DNA of 64,000 nucleotides from Phycisphaeraceae bacterium (lineage in GTDB: Bacteria > Planctomycetota > Phycisphaerae > Phycisphaerales > UBA1924), in assembly GCA_019636495.1 (NCBI GenBank), contig JAHBXL010000020.1:24772-88771 (forward strand). Direction: 5' to 3'. The notes under the pieces are model-generated. The model was not told the origin of the DNA and made no database searches. It saw nothing but the letters and a program-made list of their open reading frames with translations. Shown piece after piece: positions 18,080 to 27,913 of this stretch (position 1 is the first letter of the stretch; every line of letters begins with the position of its first letter). The position numbers and the translations under genes were made by a program.

Positions 18080-19024
18080 GTGTCCAGCGTGACCACCACC
18101 CCCGGCCGCGTCCCCGGCATCGATGCCGCGTCGGCCGCGCCGCGCACACTTGCCGAGAGTGTCGCGGACCCCGAGGTGATTGGGAAGTTCGTGCTGCTGG
18201 CCGGGGCGACGGTGTTTCTGTTCTGGAACTGGATCTACGCCCAGCACCAGCATTCGTGGGGCAACGGGGACTGGTCGCACGCCTACATGGTGCCGCTGAT
18301 CAGCGCGTACCTGCTGTGGCAGGTTCGCCGCGACTTCGACGCCGCGGCGAAGGGGGTGTTCTGGCCGGGGTTGCTTCCGGTGGCGATGGGAATCTGGTGC
18401 CACGTGTTTTTCACGGTGGGCATTCCGAACCACCTTGGGCAGGGGCTCTCGCTGATCCTCACGGTTTTCGGCGTGGCTCTGCTGCTGCTGGGCACTGCGG
18501 CGATGCGTTCGCTGTTCCTGCCGATCGGGTACTTGTTCTTCGCGATCACTCTGCCGCAGCAGGTGATGATCCGGATCACTTTTCCGTTGCAGCAGATCGC
18601 GGCGGAGGGCGCGTGGGTGTTGCTTCGCGTCCTTGGGATTCAGGCGGACCTGGTGGGGAACACGATTCACGTGTTGAACACCAAGACGCTGGTCACGACG
18701 CCGCTGGATGTGGCGCAGGCCTGCTCGGGCATGCGGATGTTGATCGCCTTCATCGCGCTGGGAACTGCGGTGGGCCTGGTGGCCTCGCGGATGTGGTGGA
18801 AGCGTGTCGCGCTGATCTCGCTGGGCGTACCGGTGGCGCTGGGGCTGAACATGGTCCGGGTGGCGGTGCTGGGCATTCTGAGTCTGTGGGACGCGGACCT
18901 GAGCCAGGGCGAGGCGCACACGTTCATCGGAACCGTGCTGCTGGTGCCGGGGTTCTTCATTTACATGGGCGTGGTGTGGGCGTTGAACCGGGCGGTGCCT
19001 GAGCAACAGGAGGGCCCCGCGTGA
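18080..19024 (+). CDS. xrtA: Exosortase (XrtA/EpsH family)
   Basis: The 314-residue polytopic membrane protein is a predicted cysteine transpeptidase that cleaves PEP-CTERM sorting signals during export. Start GTG 18080 has GGAG five bases upstream. The three catalytic landmarks are present: Cys215 in VAQACSGMRM, Arg260 in LNMVRVAVLG and His280 in GEAHTFIG. At least seven hydrophobic segments are visible. It overlaps the EpsI-like gene by 4 bases (GTGA), which indicates translational coupling. Its neighbours (Wza-like, TPR, Wzc-like) are the standard genomic setting for XrtA. A plausible substrate with a PEP-CTERM tail lies in this same window at 63066. Confidence 0.92.
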   Translation: MSSVTTTPGRVPGIDAASAAPRTLAESVADPEVIGKFVLLAGATVFLFWNWIYAQHQHSWGNGDWSHAYMVPLISAYLLWQVRRDFDAAAKGVFWPGLLPVAMGIWCHVFFTVGIPNHLGQGLSLILTVFGVALLLLGTAAMRSLFLPIGYLFFAITLPQQVMIRITFPLQQIAAEGAWVLLRVLGIQADLVGNTIHVLNTKTLVTTPLDVAQACSGMRMLIAFIALGTAVGLVASRMWWKRVALISLGVPVALGLNMVRVAVLGILSLWDADLSQGEAHTFIGTVLLVPGFFIYMGVVWALNRAVPEQQEGPA

Positions 19025-19917
19025 CGAAGCGCGGCTCGACCGATCTTCTGGCCTTTCTGGTCTGCCTCTCGCTCCTGCTGGGGGGCGCGGTGGGCTTCCG
19101 CAGCGCGGTGGGCGCGCTGAAGATCTACCTGCGCAAGTTGCCCATCGAGTCGGACCTTCGGCTGCAATCGCTGCCGCACCGGACGGACTCGTGGGTCCGC
19201 CTGATGGACAAGGTCGAGAAGGCGGAGATGATCGAGGAACTCGGGACGCAGAACTACCTGACACGGTTCTGGGTCCGGGAGCGGGACCAGGGCACCCAGG
19301 GGACGCCGGTGCTCGAGATGCACGCGGCGTACTACACCGGCATGATCGACACGGTGCCGCACGTGCCGGAGCGCTGCCTGGTGGGCGGCGGGTTCACGAT
19401 CGCCACGGGCACACGAACGTTGCCGCTGCGGATCGACCTCTCGGGCTGGACGCTCGAACCCGGCGAGGACGGGGTGTACTCGCGTCCTTCGTACGCAACG
19501 CGCGACGCGGTGCAGCCGGACGGGACGGTGCGGAAGGTGGGGGTGCGTTCGCGGGTCCGGCTGCCGCGGGGGATCGAGGACCTGGCGCTGCGGACGACGC
19601 AGTTCATCGAGCCGCAGACGGGCCGGTCGATGTGGGCGGGGTACTTTTTCATCGCCAACGGCGGGGTGGCGCGGAGCGCCGAGGACGTTCGCCGGCTGGC
19701 GTTCGATCTCCGCGCCGACTACGCGTACTACATGAAGGTGCAGTTCTCCGGACGGTACGAGACGGCCGAGGCGCTGGCGTCGGACGCGGAGAGCCTGCTG
19801 AACGAACTGCTCCCGGACCTGCTGCTGTGCGTGCCGGACTGGGTCGAAGTGGAGCGCGGGGAGTACCCGCCTGAGAACCCGCGCCGGCGGGGCGAGAGCG
19901 CGAACCTGAGGGGATAG
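19021..19917 (+). CDS. Exosortase-associated EpsI family protein
   Basis: The 298-residue protein has one N-terminal membrane segment (about residues 8-27) and a periplasmic domain. The motif TVPHVPERCLVGGGF around Cys119 matches the conserved HxPxxCLxGxGW-like core of EpsI proteins, which accompany or are fused to exosortases. Their biochemical role is not established; proposals include assistance in exopolysaccharide synthesis or in sorting. The GTG start at 19021 overlaps the exosortase stop by 4 bases. Compared with typical EpsI (about 200-230 residues) it carries an insertion after the Cys motif and a longer Arg-rich tail. Confidence 0.8.
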   Translation: MTKRGSTDLLAFLVCLSLLLGGAVGFRSAVGALKIYLRKLPIESDLRLQSLPHRTDSWVRLMDKVEKAEMIEELGTQNYLTRFWVRERDQGTQGTPVLEMHAAYYTGMIDTVPHVPERCLVGGGFTIATGTRTLPLRIDLSGWTLEPGEDGVYSRPSYATRDAVQPDGTVRKVGVRSRVRLPRGIEDLALRTTQFIEPQTGRSMWAGYFFIANGGVARSAEDVRRLAFDLRADYAYYMKVQFSGRYETAEALASDAESLLNELLPDLLLCVPDWVEVERGEYPPENPRRRGESANLRG

Positions 19918-19978
19918 ACCGATCGAACCAGCGCGCGGCCACCGCGCGCCCGGACAATGAGCACGGAAGGAAACGGCC

Positions 19979-22900
19979 ATGGCGTCGAAAGTGAACATGC
20001 GGTTTGTGATGATCCTCGGCGTGGCGCTCTCGCTGGCGCTGGCGGGCGTGGTTGTCACGGCATACTTCGCCGTGAAGAAGACCGGCGAGCAGAACGTCGC
20101 GCTGGGCGACGAGGCGGCGGCCAAGGGCGAATGGGAGAAGGCCGCGCAGATGTACGCCAACGCTGTGGCGAAGAACAGCGAGAACGTCGAGTGGATCAAC
20201 AAGTGGATCGGCGCGATGGAGAAGACCACGCCGGACACGCCGCAGAAGTACCGCGAGGCGTACGAGAACCAGTACCTGCTGGGCCTTCGCGGCCTGGCAT
20301 CGGCGGACCGCGCCAACGCGGCATCGGTGTGCCGGTACCTCGAGGAGGAGTTGCGCATCCGCTTGCTCCCGGGTTCGGGCGGGCTGCAGACGTGGGAGTC
20401 GATGAACGCGCGTGTCGAGCAGCAGATTCGATTCTTCCGTGGGGACGACGACGGGCTCAAGAAGTTGCGGCGCTACCGCGGCCTGGCGCGGATGGAGACG
20501 GTTGCGCTCAAGAGCGACCCGGCCGAACGTGACATCGCCGATGCGGAAGAAGACCTCCGGGCGGCGCTCTCCGTCGAGCCCAACGACGAGACGGCGGTCC
20601 TGGGCCTCGCGCGGCTGAGCCTGGTCCGCGCGGCCATGCACCAGCGACGCAACGAGCGTACCGAGATGGCGCACGAGACCCGTTCGGCACGCGAGACGCT
20701 CGACCGCCACGTCGCGGCGCACCCACCGGCGCCCGGCGCACGACTGGCGCTGCTGCAACTGGACCTTCGCGAATCGGCGGAGAGCGCGCCGGCCGGGACG
20801 ACGGATGTGACGCTCATTCGACAGCGCAGGGCGCAGGTGCAGCAGTTGGTGGACGCGGTGCTCGCGGAGCGGCCCGAACGGCTGAACCTTGGGGCGCTCG
20901 AGACCGCCGCGCGGCTCGCGACCATCGCGCTGGACTCGGGCAACGCCACGGCCGACATGATGATGACGCAGGTGCTCCAGGGCCGGCCGAACGATCCGCA
21001 GGTTCTGCTGACCTGGGCCGCGCTGGACATGGCGCGCGGCAATCACGATCGGGCGCTAACCCGACTCCAGCAGATCGTCGATCTGCAGGACCTGCCGCTG
21101 AGCCTGGCCGGACGCATCCTGCACGATTTCCGCGGCCGTGCGGTCGCGCTTCAGGCGAACGTGATCTTCGAGGCCTGGGAGCGCGCGACCGACTCGGCCG
21201 ACAAGCAGAAGCAGATTGAGCGCATGGACGCGACCCGCGCGCAGTTGGCGCGGTTCGCGGCCGATGGCGACAGCATCGTGCAATCGGTCGATGCCCGGCG
21301 TGAGTACATGGCGGGCAGGCTGGACTCGGCCCGCCGGCTTCTGGCGGACTACAACGAGCGCACCGGCGCGAGCGACCCCGCCGCGGTGCACATCCTCGGC
21401 GACATTCTGGCAACGCAGGGCAACATGGGCGCGGCCCGCAGAATGTATGAGCGATCGCTGGAGTTGAACCCGCGCAACGTGCGCGCCATGAGGCAACTGG
21501 CGGCGATCGCCGCCGGAGAGCAGGATTTCGGCGCGGCTTCGCGCTATCTGACCTCGGCCGTGGCACTGATGCCGGATGACCAGGGGCTGGCCGCCGCGCT
21601 GGCGGACTTCAAGCAGCGGGATGAGGGTGAAAAGTCGACCGACCCGGTCGTCCGCATCCTGCACGAAGTACGGACGCTGAGCACGGGCGTGGCCGCGGAT
21701 CGACCGGCCGCGATGGCGAAACTTCGGACGGGCCTGGCGACGTATCCGTCGGACCTCCGCCTGCACTTTGCGGTCATCGGCGCTCTGGCTGTGGAGAACG
21801 AGAAGGAGCCGATGCACGAGGCGGTTCGCGCGGCGCTGGTGCATCACCCCGACAACCCGCGGCTGCGGCAGATGGACCGCGTGCTGAGCGACCCGGACCC
21901 GGTGGCGTCGCAGTTGCAGATGATCGCGGAAGCCGATGCGCCCGAGCACCGCAAGGCGCTCGCCCGCGCGACGGTGTTCCAGCGGGCGGGGCGCGCGGCG
22001 GAAGCCGCGGCGGAGGTCGACCGGGCCGCCTCGCTGGCGCCGGACGATGCGGAGGTGTTCGAGGCGCGTTTCTCGCGCGCCCTTGCGGCCACCGATGAGA
22101 CGCGGCTGCGCGAACTCGTGGAGCAGGCGGAATCCAAGAACCTCGACGGCGCACGGGGCGCGATCGCCCGGGCGCGGCGCGACCTGGCGCTGATATCACG
22201 GTCGAAGGACGCCGCGGAGCAACGGGCTTCGCTCGAATCGGTCGCGACCACCCTGCGTGCCACGCTGGCGCAGGACCGGCTGAACTTCGCGGTTTGGCGC
22301 ATGCTGGGGGCCGTGCAGGTCGAACTCGGCCATGAGCAGGCCGCTGTGGAATCGCTGGCCCGGGCCTTTGAGATCCGTCCCACGGACCCCACGACGGCAA
22401 CGATGTACATCGGTTCGCTCATGGAGATGCGGTCGTATGACCGCGGGCTGGAGGTGGCAAGGCGGATGGAACCGCTGCTGAGCGGGGAGCCGCGCTTCGA
22501 CGAGGCGCTGATCCAACTCGAGTCGTTTGCGCCGGGCGGCGACCGGACCAAAGCGATCGCCGCGCGCCGACAGATTGCGCAGCGGCAACCCACGAACGCC
22601 GGCAACCTGCAGGCCCTGGCCCTGCTGCTGATCAACTCGGACCGATCCGCCGAGGCCGTGCCGGTGATCGAGTCGCTTCGCGCGCTCAACCCGCGCGCGG
22701 CCGTCGCCACCGAGGCACGCCTGCTCGGTCGCAACCGCGCCGGCGACGCCGTCGCGCTCTACCGTCGCTTCATCGAGTCGCTGCCGGCGCAGGATCGGTC
22801 GATCGGCGATTACGTCGGCGCGGCGAGGTTCATGCAGGAGATCGGGCGCATCGACGATGCGGTCGCGATCCTGCGCGAGGGTGTCGCGCTGCAGAGCCCG

Positions 22901-24547
22901 GACATTCGCGAGATCGATCGGAGCATCGCGGACCTCCTGTTCGCCGCGGGACGGTTTGAAGAGGCATCGCGCTTCTACGGCGAACTCCTGCGGGCGGGCA
23001 TCGCCGATGCGGGAGACGCGATCCTTCTGCGGGCGGTCGAGTGCGAGTTGCAGCGCGGCAGGTTCGACGCCGCGGACGAGATGCTCACCGCCGCGGCGCA
23101 GCGGCTGGGCGGCAACACCACGTTCCTGATCCTGCAGGCGCAGGCCGCGGCGGGCAAGAAAGAAGCCGACCGTGCCCGTCGCCTGCTCGATCGCGCGGTG
23201 GCCGCCTCGCCGGAGACCGCGCTGGTGTACCTGAAGCGGGCCGAGTTTGCCTCGGCCGATCCGGCGCGCGCGCGCGATGTGGAGGCCGATCTGGAGCAGG
23301 TTCTGCGGCTGGAGCCTTCGAACATCGCCGCGAGACGCATGCTCGCGACGCACTACTTCCGTACCAGCCGCACCGACCTGGGCGTGGACCAGATGCGCCG
23401 GGCGATGGCGGGCAACCCGGATGACGAGTCGATCCGGCTGCAGTTGATCGATGTTCTGCAGGCGCTTGGGCGCAGCAGCGAGGCTCTGGACATCGCGGAA
23501 GACTCGCTCAAACGGTTCACCAACGACAACTCGTGGCGGATCCGCACGGCGCAACTGTGCGCGCGGTACAACCGTTGGGAGCGTGCGGCGGCGATTCTCG
23601 GCGAGATGTGGGATCGTGAACAGACGCCGGAACTGGCCGACCACCTGGCATTCGCGCTGACCAACGGCGCAAACCCGGACATGAATCGGGCGATCCAGGT
23701 GCTGAGCCACCCCGCCATCCAGACCGAAGAGACACCCCGGCTGCTGCTCTCTCGCGCGCGCGTGTACGCGCTGGCCAAGCGTCCCGAGCCGACGATGACC
23801 GACATTCTCGCGGCATGGGCGAAGACGAATCCCGAGAGCGCGGGCGAGGTGGGCGTGTTCTTCAAGATGCTCGGCGAGGCATTGCCGGAGCCCAAGGACC
23901 AACTCGCCGCGATCGGACGGATCGAGCGTCGCGCGAGGATGGCCGGTTGGGGCCGCTACTTCTCGTCGGCGGTGCGGATGCTTGTGCCCGACACGCGGTC
24001 GCAGGGCGAGTCTGACCTCAGGATGATGGCCGAGTCGGGCGAGGGGGACACGCGGCTGCGCGTGGCGGTGTGGCGTGCGATCGGCACGATCGAGTATCAG
24101 AACAAGCGGTTCGAGGAGGCGCTCACGGCTTTCCGGCGCGGCCTGAGCCTGGACCCCGAGGATGCGGAGATGAACAACAACGTGGCGTTCACGTTGGGGG
24201 TCGATCTGAAGCGTCCGACCGAAGCGCTCCCGTTTGCCGAGAAAGCGGCGGAGATGGCGCCCGCCGCGTCGATGATCCTCGACACCCTCGGGGCGATCTA
24301 CCAATCGCTCGGCCGCCACCAGGACGCGGCCCCGATCCTCGAAAGGGCCCTGAACTACGGGACCACGCCGGCCGAGCGCGTGCCGGCCGCGCTGCACCTC
24401 GCGGCGGCCCGCAAGGCCCTGGGCGACCGGCCCGGGGCGCGGCAACTGTTGATCGAAGCCGAACGGATGATCGATGCCTCCGCGGCGATGCGCTCTTTGT
24501 ATGACGACAAACTCAAGGACCTGCGGCGATCACTCGATTCGGAGTAA
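19979..24547 (+). CDS. Giant tetratricopeptide-repeat protein of the exosortase/EPS cluster
   Basis: The 1,522-residue product has an N-terminal membrane anchor (about residues 9-32) and then an almost continuous array of TPR-like helical pairs. Examples are GDEAAAKGEWEKAAQMYANA near the start, GNMGAARRMYERSLELNP in the middle and LTAFRRGLSLDPEDAE near the end. TPR arrays are protein-binding scaffolds; long TPR proteins (PrsT-like) are usual partners in XrtA clusters, so a scaffold for polysaccharide assembly or surface-protein sorting is inferred. A GGAAGGAA ribosome site precedes ATG 19979. It lies 61 bases after the EpsI-like gene and 109 before the Wzc-like gene, all on the same strand. 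Confidence 0.85.
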   Translation: MASKVNMRFVMILGVALSLALAGVVVTAYFAVKKTGEQNVALGDEAAAKGEWEKAAQMYANAVAKNSENVEWINKWIGAMEKTTPDTPQKYREAYENQYLLGLRGLASADRANAASVCRYLEEELRIRLLPGSGGLQTWESMNARVEQQIRFFRGDDDGLKKLRRYRGLARMETVALKSDPAERDIADAEEDLRAALSVEPNDETAVLGLARLSLVRAAMHQRRNERTEMAHETRSARETLDRHVAAHPPAPGARLALLQLDLRESAESAPAGTTDVTLIRQRRAQVQQLVDAVLAERPERLNLGALETAARLATIALDSGNATADMMMTQVLQGRPNDPQVLLTWAALDMARGNHDRALTRLQQIVDLQDLPLSLAGRILHDFRGRAVALQANVIFEAWERATDSADKQKQIERMDATRAQLARFAADGDSIVQSVDARREYMAGRLDSARRLLADYNERTGASDPAAVHILGDILATQGNMGAARRMYERSLELNPRNVRAMRQLAAIAAGEQDFGAASRYLTSAVALMPDDQGLAAALADFKQRDEGEKSTDPVVRILHEVRTLSTGVAADRPAAMAKLRTGLATYPSDLRLHFAVIGALAVENEKEPMHEAVRAALVHHPDNPRLRQMDRVLSDPDPVASQLQMIAEADAPEHRKALARATVFQRAGRAAEAAAEVDRAASLAPDDAEVFEARFSRALAATDETRLRELVEQAESKNLDGARGAIARARRDLALISRSKDAAEQRASLESVATTLRATLAQDRLNFAVWRMLGAVQVELGHEQAAVESLARAFEIRPTDPTTATMYIGSLMEMRSYDRGLEVARRMEPLLSGEPRFDEALIQLESFAPGGDRTKAIAARRQIAQRQPTNAGNLQALALLLINSDRSAEAVPVIESLRALNPRAAVATEARLLGRNRAGDAVALYRRFIESLPAQDRSIGDYVGAARFMQEIGRIDDAVAILREGVALQSPDIREIDRSIADLLFAAGRFEEASRFYGELLRAGIADAGDAILLRAVECELQRGRFDAADEMLTAAAQRLGGNTTFLILQAQAAAGKKEADRARRLLDRAVAASPETALVYLKRAEFASADPARARDVEADLEQVLRLEPSNIAARRMLATHYFRTSRTDLGVDQMRRAMAGNPDDESIRLQLIDVLQALGRSSEALDIAEDSLKRFTNDNSWRIRTAQLCARYNRWERAAAILGEMWDREQTPELADHLAFALTNGANPDMNRAIQVLSHPAIQTEETPRLLLSRARVYALAKRPEPTMTDILAAWAKTNPESAGEVGVFFKMLGEALPEPKDQLAAIGRIERRARMAGWGRYFSSAVRMLVPDTRSQGESDLRMMAESGEGDTRLRVAVWRAIGTIEYQNKRFEEALTAFRRGLSLDPEDAEMNNNVAFTLGVDLKRPTEALPFAEKAAEMAPAASMILDTLGAIYQSLGRHQDAAPILERALNYGTTPAERVPAALHLAAARKALGDRPGARQLLIEAERMIDASAAMRSLYDDKLKDLRRSLDSE

Positions 24548-24656
24548 ACGCGGCGAGCGCCGCATCGGCGCGGGGCCGACCCCGCACGCAAGGTCCGGTA
24601 ACGCAAGCAAGACCTGTCCGTGAATGACCGATAGTTTGTGGACTCGGAGCACCGCC

Positions 24657-26852
24657 ATGACCACCGCCTCACCGACCATGAAGCCCACGACCTCGCCCGC
24701 ACGACCGGGCGCACCGGCGCCCGGGCACGGGGCGATGGGCATGGTGTCGATCGACCCGATGCGACTTCTGCGGCGGTACTACCCGCTGCTGGTCGTTGCG
24801 ACGGTGTTCGGCGCGGCGTTGGGCCTGGCCTGTCACCTGGTGCTGCTGCGCGTGTACCCGGTGTGGACGGCGACGGCGGTGTTCGAGTGCCGCGCGCAGG
24901 CGACCAACCCCAGGGAACTGGGTACGCAGATCGAAGGCGCAGACGCGATGATGCGGTTCATGGGCACGCAGGTTGCGATCATGACCAGCGACGACATCCT
25001 GGCCAACGCGCTGAAGGACCCCGAACTCCTGAACACGGCGTGGTACCGGCAGTTCCGCGACGGCGAGCGGGCCAAGGCGATGCAGCGGCTGACCAAGGAC
25101 GTCAACGCACGCGTGCGAACCAATACTTCGCTGATCACGCTGAACATGTCGTGGCACAAGCCGACGGATGCGGCGGTCGTGGTGAACGCCGTGACCCGCG
25201 CCTATATGCAGGAACTTGAGCAGACCGGCAAGCGCGCCAGCATCGAACGGCGTGACGCGCTGAACTCGCGGCTCCGCGACATCAGCCGCGAGAAGGACCG
25301 CCTGAACCAGGCGCGCGAGCGTCTGCTGCAGGAGAACAAGGTCACGGACATCGAGGGCCAGCAGACCGAAGAGAACATGCAGATCCAGCAGATCGCGGAG
25401 AAACTGGTGCAGATCCGCGCGACGCGGGCGACGATCACGTCGCTGCAGCAGAAGTACAACGAGATCCTGAAACTGCAGGGCACCAAGACCTACCCCGACG
25501 AACTGATGGCCGAGGCGCGGCGCGACCCGATCATCCAGGAGACCGAGCAGCAGATCGCGAGCATGAAGATCGACGAGCGGGCTCTGCTGGCTCGCGGCAT
25601 CGGCGAGGAGCACGATGCGATCCGCGCTCTGCGCAACCGCATCGAATCGGCCCAGCGCGAGGTGGACACGCGCCGGGACACGCTGCTGAGCCGGCTGTTC
25701 GACTCGCGGCTTGACCAGTTCCGCAGCGAGATGGCCGCGCTCGACGAGCAGGAGCGCGAACTGGAGGCGAAACTGAAGACCGCCAACACGCGCAAGGAGG
25801 ACCTGGTCCGCATCCTGGTGCGTGTCAAGCAAATGGCGACGGATCTCGAGGCGCTCACCAAGGAAGAGACGGAGATCGCGATCGCGATGAAGGACACCGA
25901 GACGCTCTCGAGCGCGCGGGTGTTCGACCGCGTCCGCGTTCTCCGCATGGCCCAGACGCCCGACCGCGTGACCTTCCCCAAGTGGGAGATCCTCATCCCG
26001 CTGGGCGTGGTGCTGTGCACCGGCCTTGTCGGCGGCGTGATTGTTCTGCGCGAACTGCTGGACCAGCGTGTCCGCGGACCCTCGGACGTGGCGATCATCC
26101 CGCGCCTCACGGTGTTGGGCATGGTGCCCGAGGCGTCAGAGGACCCGGCGCGGCCCAAGACCGTCGAGACGTCGCTGCGCGACACGCCGGGCGGGGTCGT
26201 CTCCGAGTCGTTCCGACAGATCCGCGCGCCGCTCGTCAAGCGGATGGACCAGGAGGGGCGGCGCACGCTCCTTGTGCTTGCCGGCATGCCCGGCTCGGGC
26301 GCGACGACGGTCGTCAGCAACATGGCGCTGGCGTGCGCCAGCGCGGGCGAGCGGGTGCTGGTCATCGATGCGAACCTGCGCCGACCGGCGATGCACCGCG
26401 TGTTCAAACTCTCGGAGGGACCCGGCCTTGGCGACGTGCTCGTCGGCCAGGCGACCTTCGAGCAGGCGGTGCAGGAGTCCGGCACGGCGAACCTCTCGGT
26501 GATCACCGCGGGCGCGCTGGCCAATCGGACCGTCCCCGAGCGCTTGTCGTCGGAAGCGATGACGCGCGTGCTGAACGAGGCCGCGGCACGCTACGACCGC
26601 GTGATTCTCGACGCACCGCCGGCCATCGTCGCCGGCGACGGTCTGGCACTGGCCAACAGCGCCGATGCGGTGGTGCTGGTCGTACGCGCCATGAACGAGA
26701 AGCGCGGGCTGGTGAACCGTCTCCGCATCCAGTTGTCCGAGGCGCGCGGCGAACTGCTGGGCGTGGTGGTCAACGCGGTGCGGGCCTCGGCCGGCGGGTA
26801 CTTCAAGCGGAACATCCGCGCGACGCACGACTACCAGACGCAGGCCAAGTGA
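24657..26852 (+). CDS. Wzz/Wzc-like chain-length protein with a degenerate BY-kinase domain
   Basis: The 731-residue product has the architecture of bacterial polysaccharide co-polymerases. It comprises a membrane segment (about 40-62), a Wzz-type periplasmic coiled-coil region (about 65-430), a second membrane segment (IPLGVVLCTGLVGGVIVL), then a cytoplasmic MinD/BY-kinase fold. Start ATG 24657 is preceded by GGAG (24646-24649). Walker A' (VLVIDANLRRP) and Walker B (RVILDAPP) are intact. The P-loop, however, reads PGSGATT where PGEGKST is expected, so the nucleotide-binding Lys is Ala549. The C-terminus has only two Tyr (YFKR, HDYQ) instead of a Tyr cluster. It may be a pseudokinase or may bind nucleotide atypically. 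The stop overlaps the epimerase start. Confidence 0.87.
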   Translation: MTTASPTMKPTTSPARPGAPAPGHGAMGMVSIDPMRLLRRYYPLLVVATVFGAALGLACHLVLLRVYPVWTATAVFECRAQATNPRELGTQIEGADAMMRFMGTQVAIMTSDDILANALKDPELLNTAWYRQFRDGERAKAMQRLTKDVNARVRTNTSLITLNMSWHKPTDAAVVVNAVTRAYMQELEQTGKRASIERRDALNSRLRDISREKDRLNQARERLLQENKVTDIEGQQTEENMQIQQIAEKLVQIRATRATITSLQQKYNEILKLQGTKTYPDELMAEARRDPIIQETEQQIASMKIDERALLARGIGEEHDAIRALRNRIESAQREVDTRRDTLLSRLFDSRLDQFRSEMAALDEQERELEAKLKTANTRKEDLVRILVRVKQMATDLEALTKEETEIAIAMKDTETLSSARVFDRVRVLRMAQTPDRVTFPKWEILIPLGVVLCTGLVGGVIVLRELLDQRVRGPSDVAIIPRLTVLGMVPEASEDPARPKTVETSLRDTPGGVVSESFRQIRAPLVKRMDQEGRRTLLVLAGMPGSGATTVVSNMALACASAGERVLVIDANLRRPAMHRVFKLSEGPGLGDVLVGQATFEQAVQESGTANLSVITAGALANRTVPERLSSEAMTRVLNEAAARYDRVILDAPPAIVAGDGLALANSADAVVLVVRAMNEKRGLVNRLRIQLSEARGELLGVVVNAVRASAGGYFKRNIRATHDYQTQAK

Positions 26853-27913
26853 GCGAGCACCCCGACCAACGCCGCGCGGAGCGGGACGCGCCCCGCGAGG
26901 TGCGCGCCCTCGTCACCGGCGGCGCAGGATTCATCGGTTCGCACCTCACGGACCTCCTGCTGGCGTCGGGCGCGGTGGTTACGGTCGTTGACGATCTCTC
27001 GACCGGCCGGCGTGAGAACCTGCCGACGGCGCACCCGCGTCTGCGGTTCATCGAGGCCGATCTCTCGCACGCACTTGGCGCCTTCGGGCCCGGGGAGCGC
27101 TTCGACGAGGTCTACCACCTTGCCGCGGCGGTCGGCGTGCGGCTGGTCGTTGACGACCCTGTGCGCTGCATCGAAACGAACGTGCACGGCACGGCGGACC
27201 TTCTGCGGTTCGCGGTTGAGCACGGCCCGGATGGCGGCCCCGCGCCGACGCTGATCGCCTCGAGTTCAGAGGTGTACGGCAAGTCGGAGAAGTCCCCGTT
27301 CTCGGAGGACGACGACGTGGTGTACGGCGCGACGACGCGCTCGCGCTGGTCGTATGCATGCTCGAAGGCGATCGACGAGTATCTCGCGCTGGCGTATCAC
27401 GCCAAGCGCGGCATGCCCGTCGTGGTCGCTCGCTTTTTCAACACCGTGGGCCCGCGCCAGGTCGGTTCCTACGGCATGGTTCTGCCGAACTTCGTCGCCG
27501 CGGCCCTGGCCGGGGAGGACTTGCCGGTGCACGGGGACGGCCGTCAGACGAGGTGCTTCTGCGATGTGCGCGACGTCGCGGCGGCTCTGCCGCGGCTGCT
27601 GCGCGAGCCGGCGTGTGCCGGGCGCGTGTTCAATGTCGGCTCTGAGCGCTCGATCTCGATCGGCGACCTGGCAGACCTGGTCATCGCGACGACCGGCTCG
27701 CGGTCGGGTAAGCGGCTGATCCCGTATGACAAGGCGTACTCGTCGGGGTTCGAGGACCTGCGCAAGCGCGAGCCGGACCTGCGGCGGATTCGCGCGGCGA
27801 TCGGGTTCTCGCCGAGTGTCTCGCTGGAACAGACTGTCCGCGACATCGCGGCGGCCATGACCGGGCCGCGTCCGCGCGTCGTGGCCACGGAGGGACGCAC
27901 ACCGGTGGCCTGA
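26849..27913 (+). CDS. NAD-dependent epimerase/dehydratase (extended SDR, nucleotide-sugar enzyme)
   Basis: The 354-residue product starts at GTG 26849, overlapping the previous stop by 4 bases (GTGA). The Rossmann motif TGGAGFIGSH is at residues 23-32, the catalytic pair Tyr169/Lys173 is in SYACSKAIDEY, and the substrate-side motifs ASSSEVYG, RFFNTVGPRQ and DGRQTRCFCDVRDVA match UDP-sugar epimerases and UDP-glucuronate decarboxylases. It probably makes a UDP-sugar precursor for the exopolysaccharide. Whether it is a 4-epimerase or a decarboxylase cannot be settled from the motifs. The stop TGA shares one base with the ATG of the following transferase gene. Confidence 0.88.
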   Translation: MSEHPDQRRAERDAPREVRALVTGGAGFIGSHLTDLLLASGAVVTVVDDLSTGRRENLPTAHPRLRFIEADLSHALGAFGPGERFDEVYHLAAAVGVRLVVDDPVRCIETNVHGTADLLRFAVEHGPDGGPAPTLIASSSEVYGKSEKSPFSEDDDVVYGATTRSRWSYACSKAIDEYLALAYHAKRGMPVVVARFFNTVGPRQVGSYGMVLPNFVAAALAGEDLPVHGDGRQTRCFCDVRDVAAALPRLLREPACAGRVFNVGSERSISIGDLADLVIATTGSRSGKRLIPYDKAYSSGFEDLRKREPDLRRIRAAIGFSPSVSLEQTVRDIAAAMTGPRPRVVATEGRTPVA

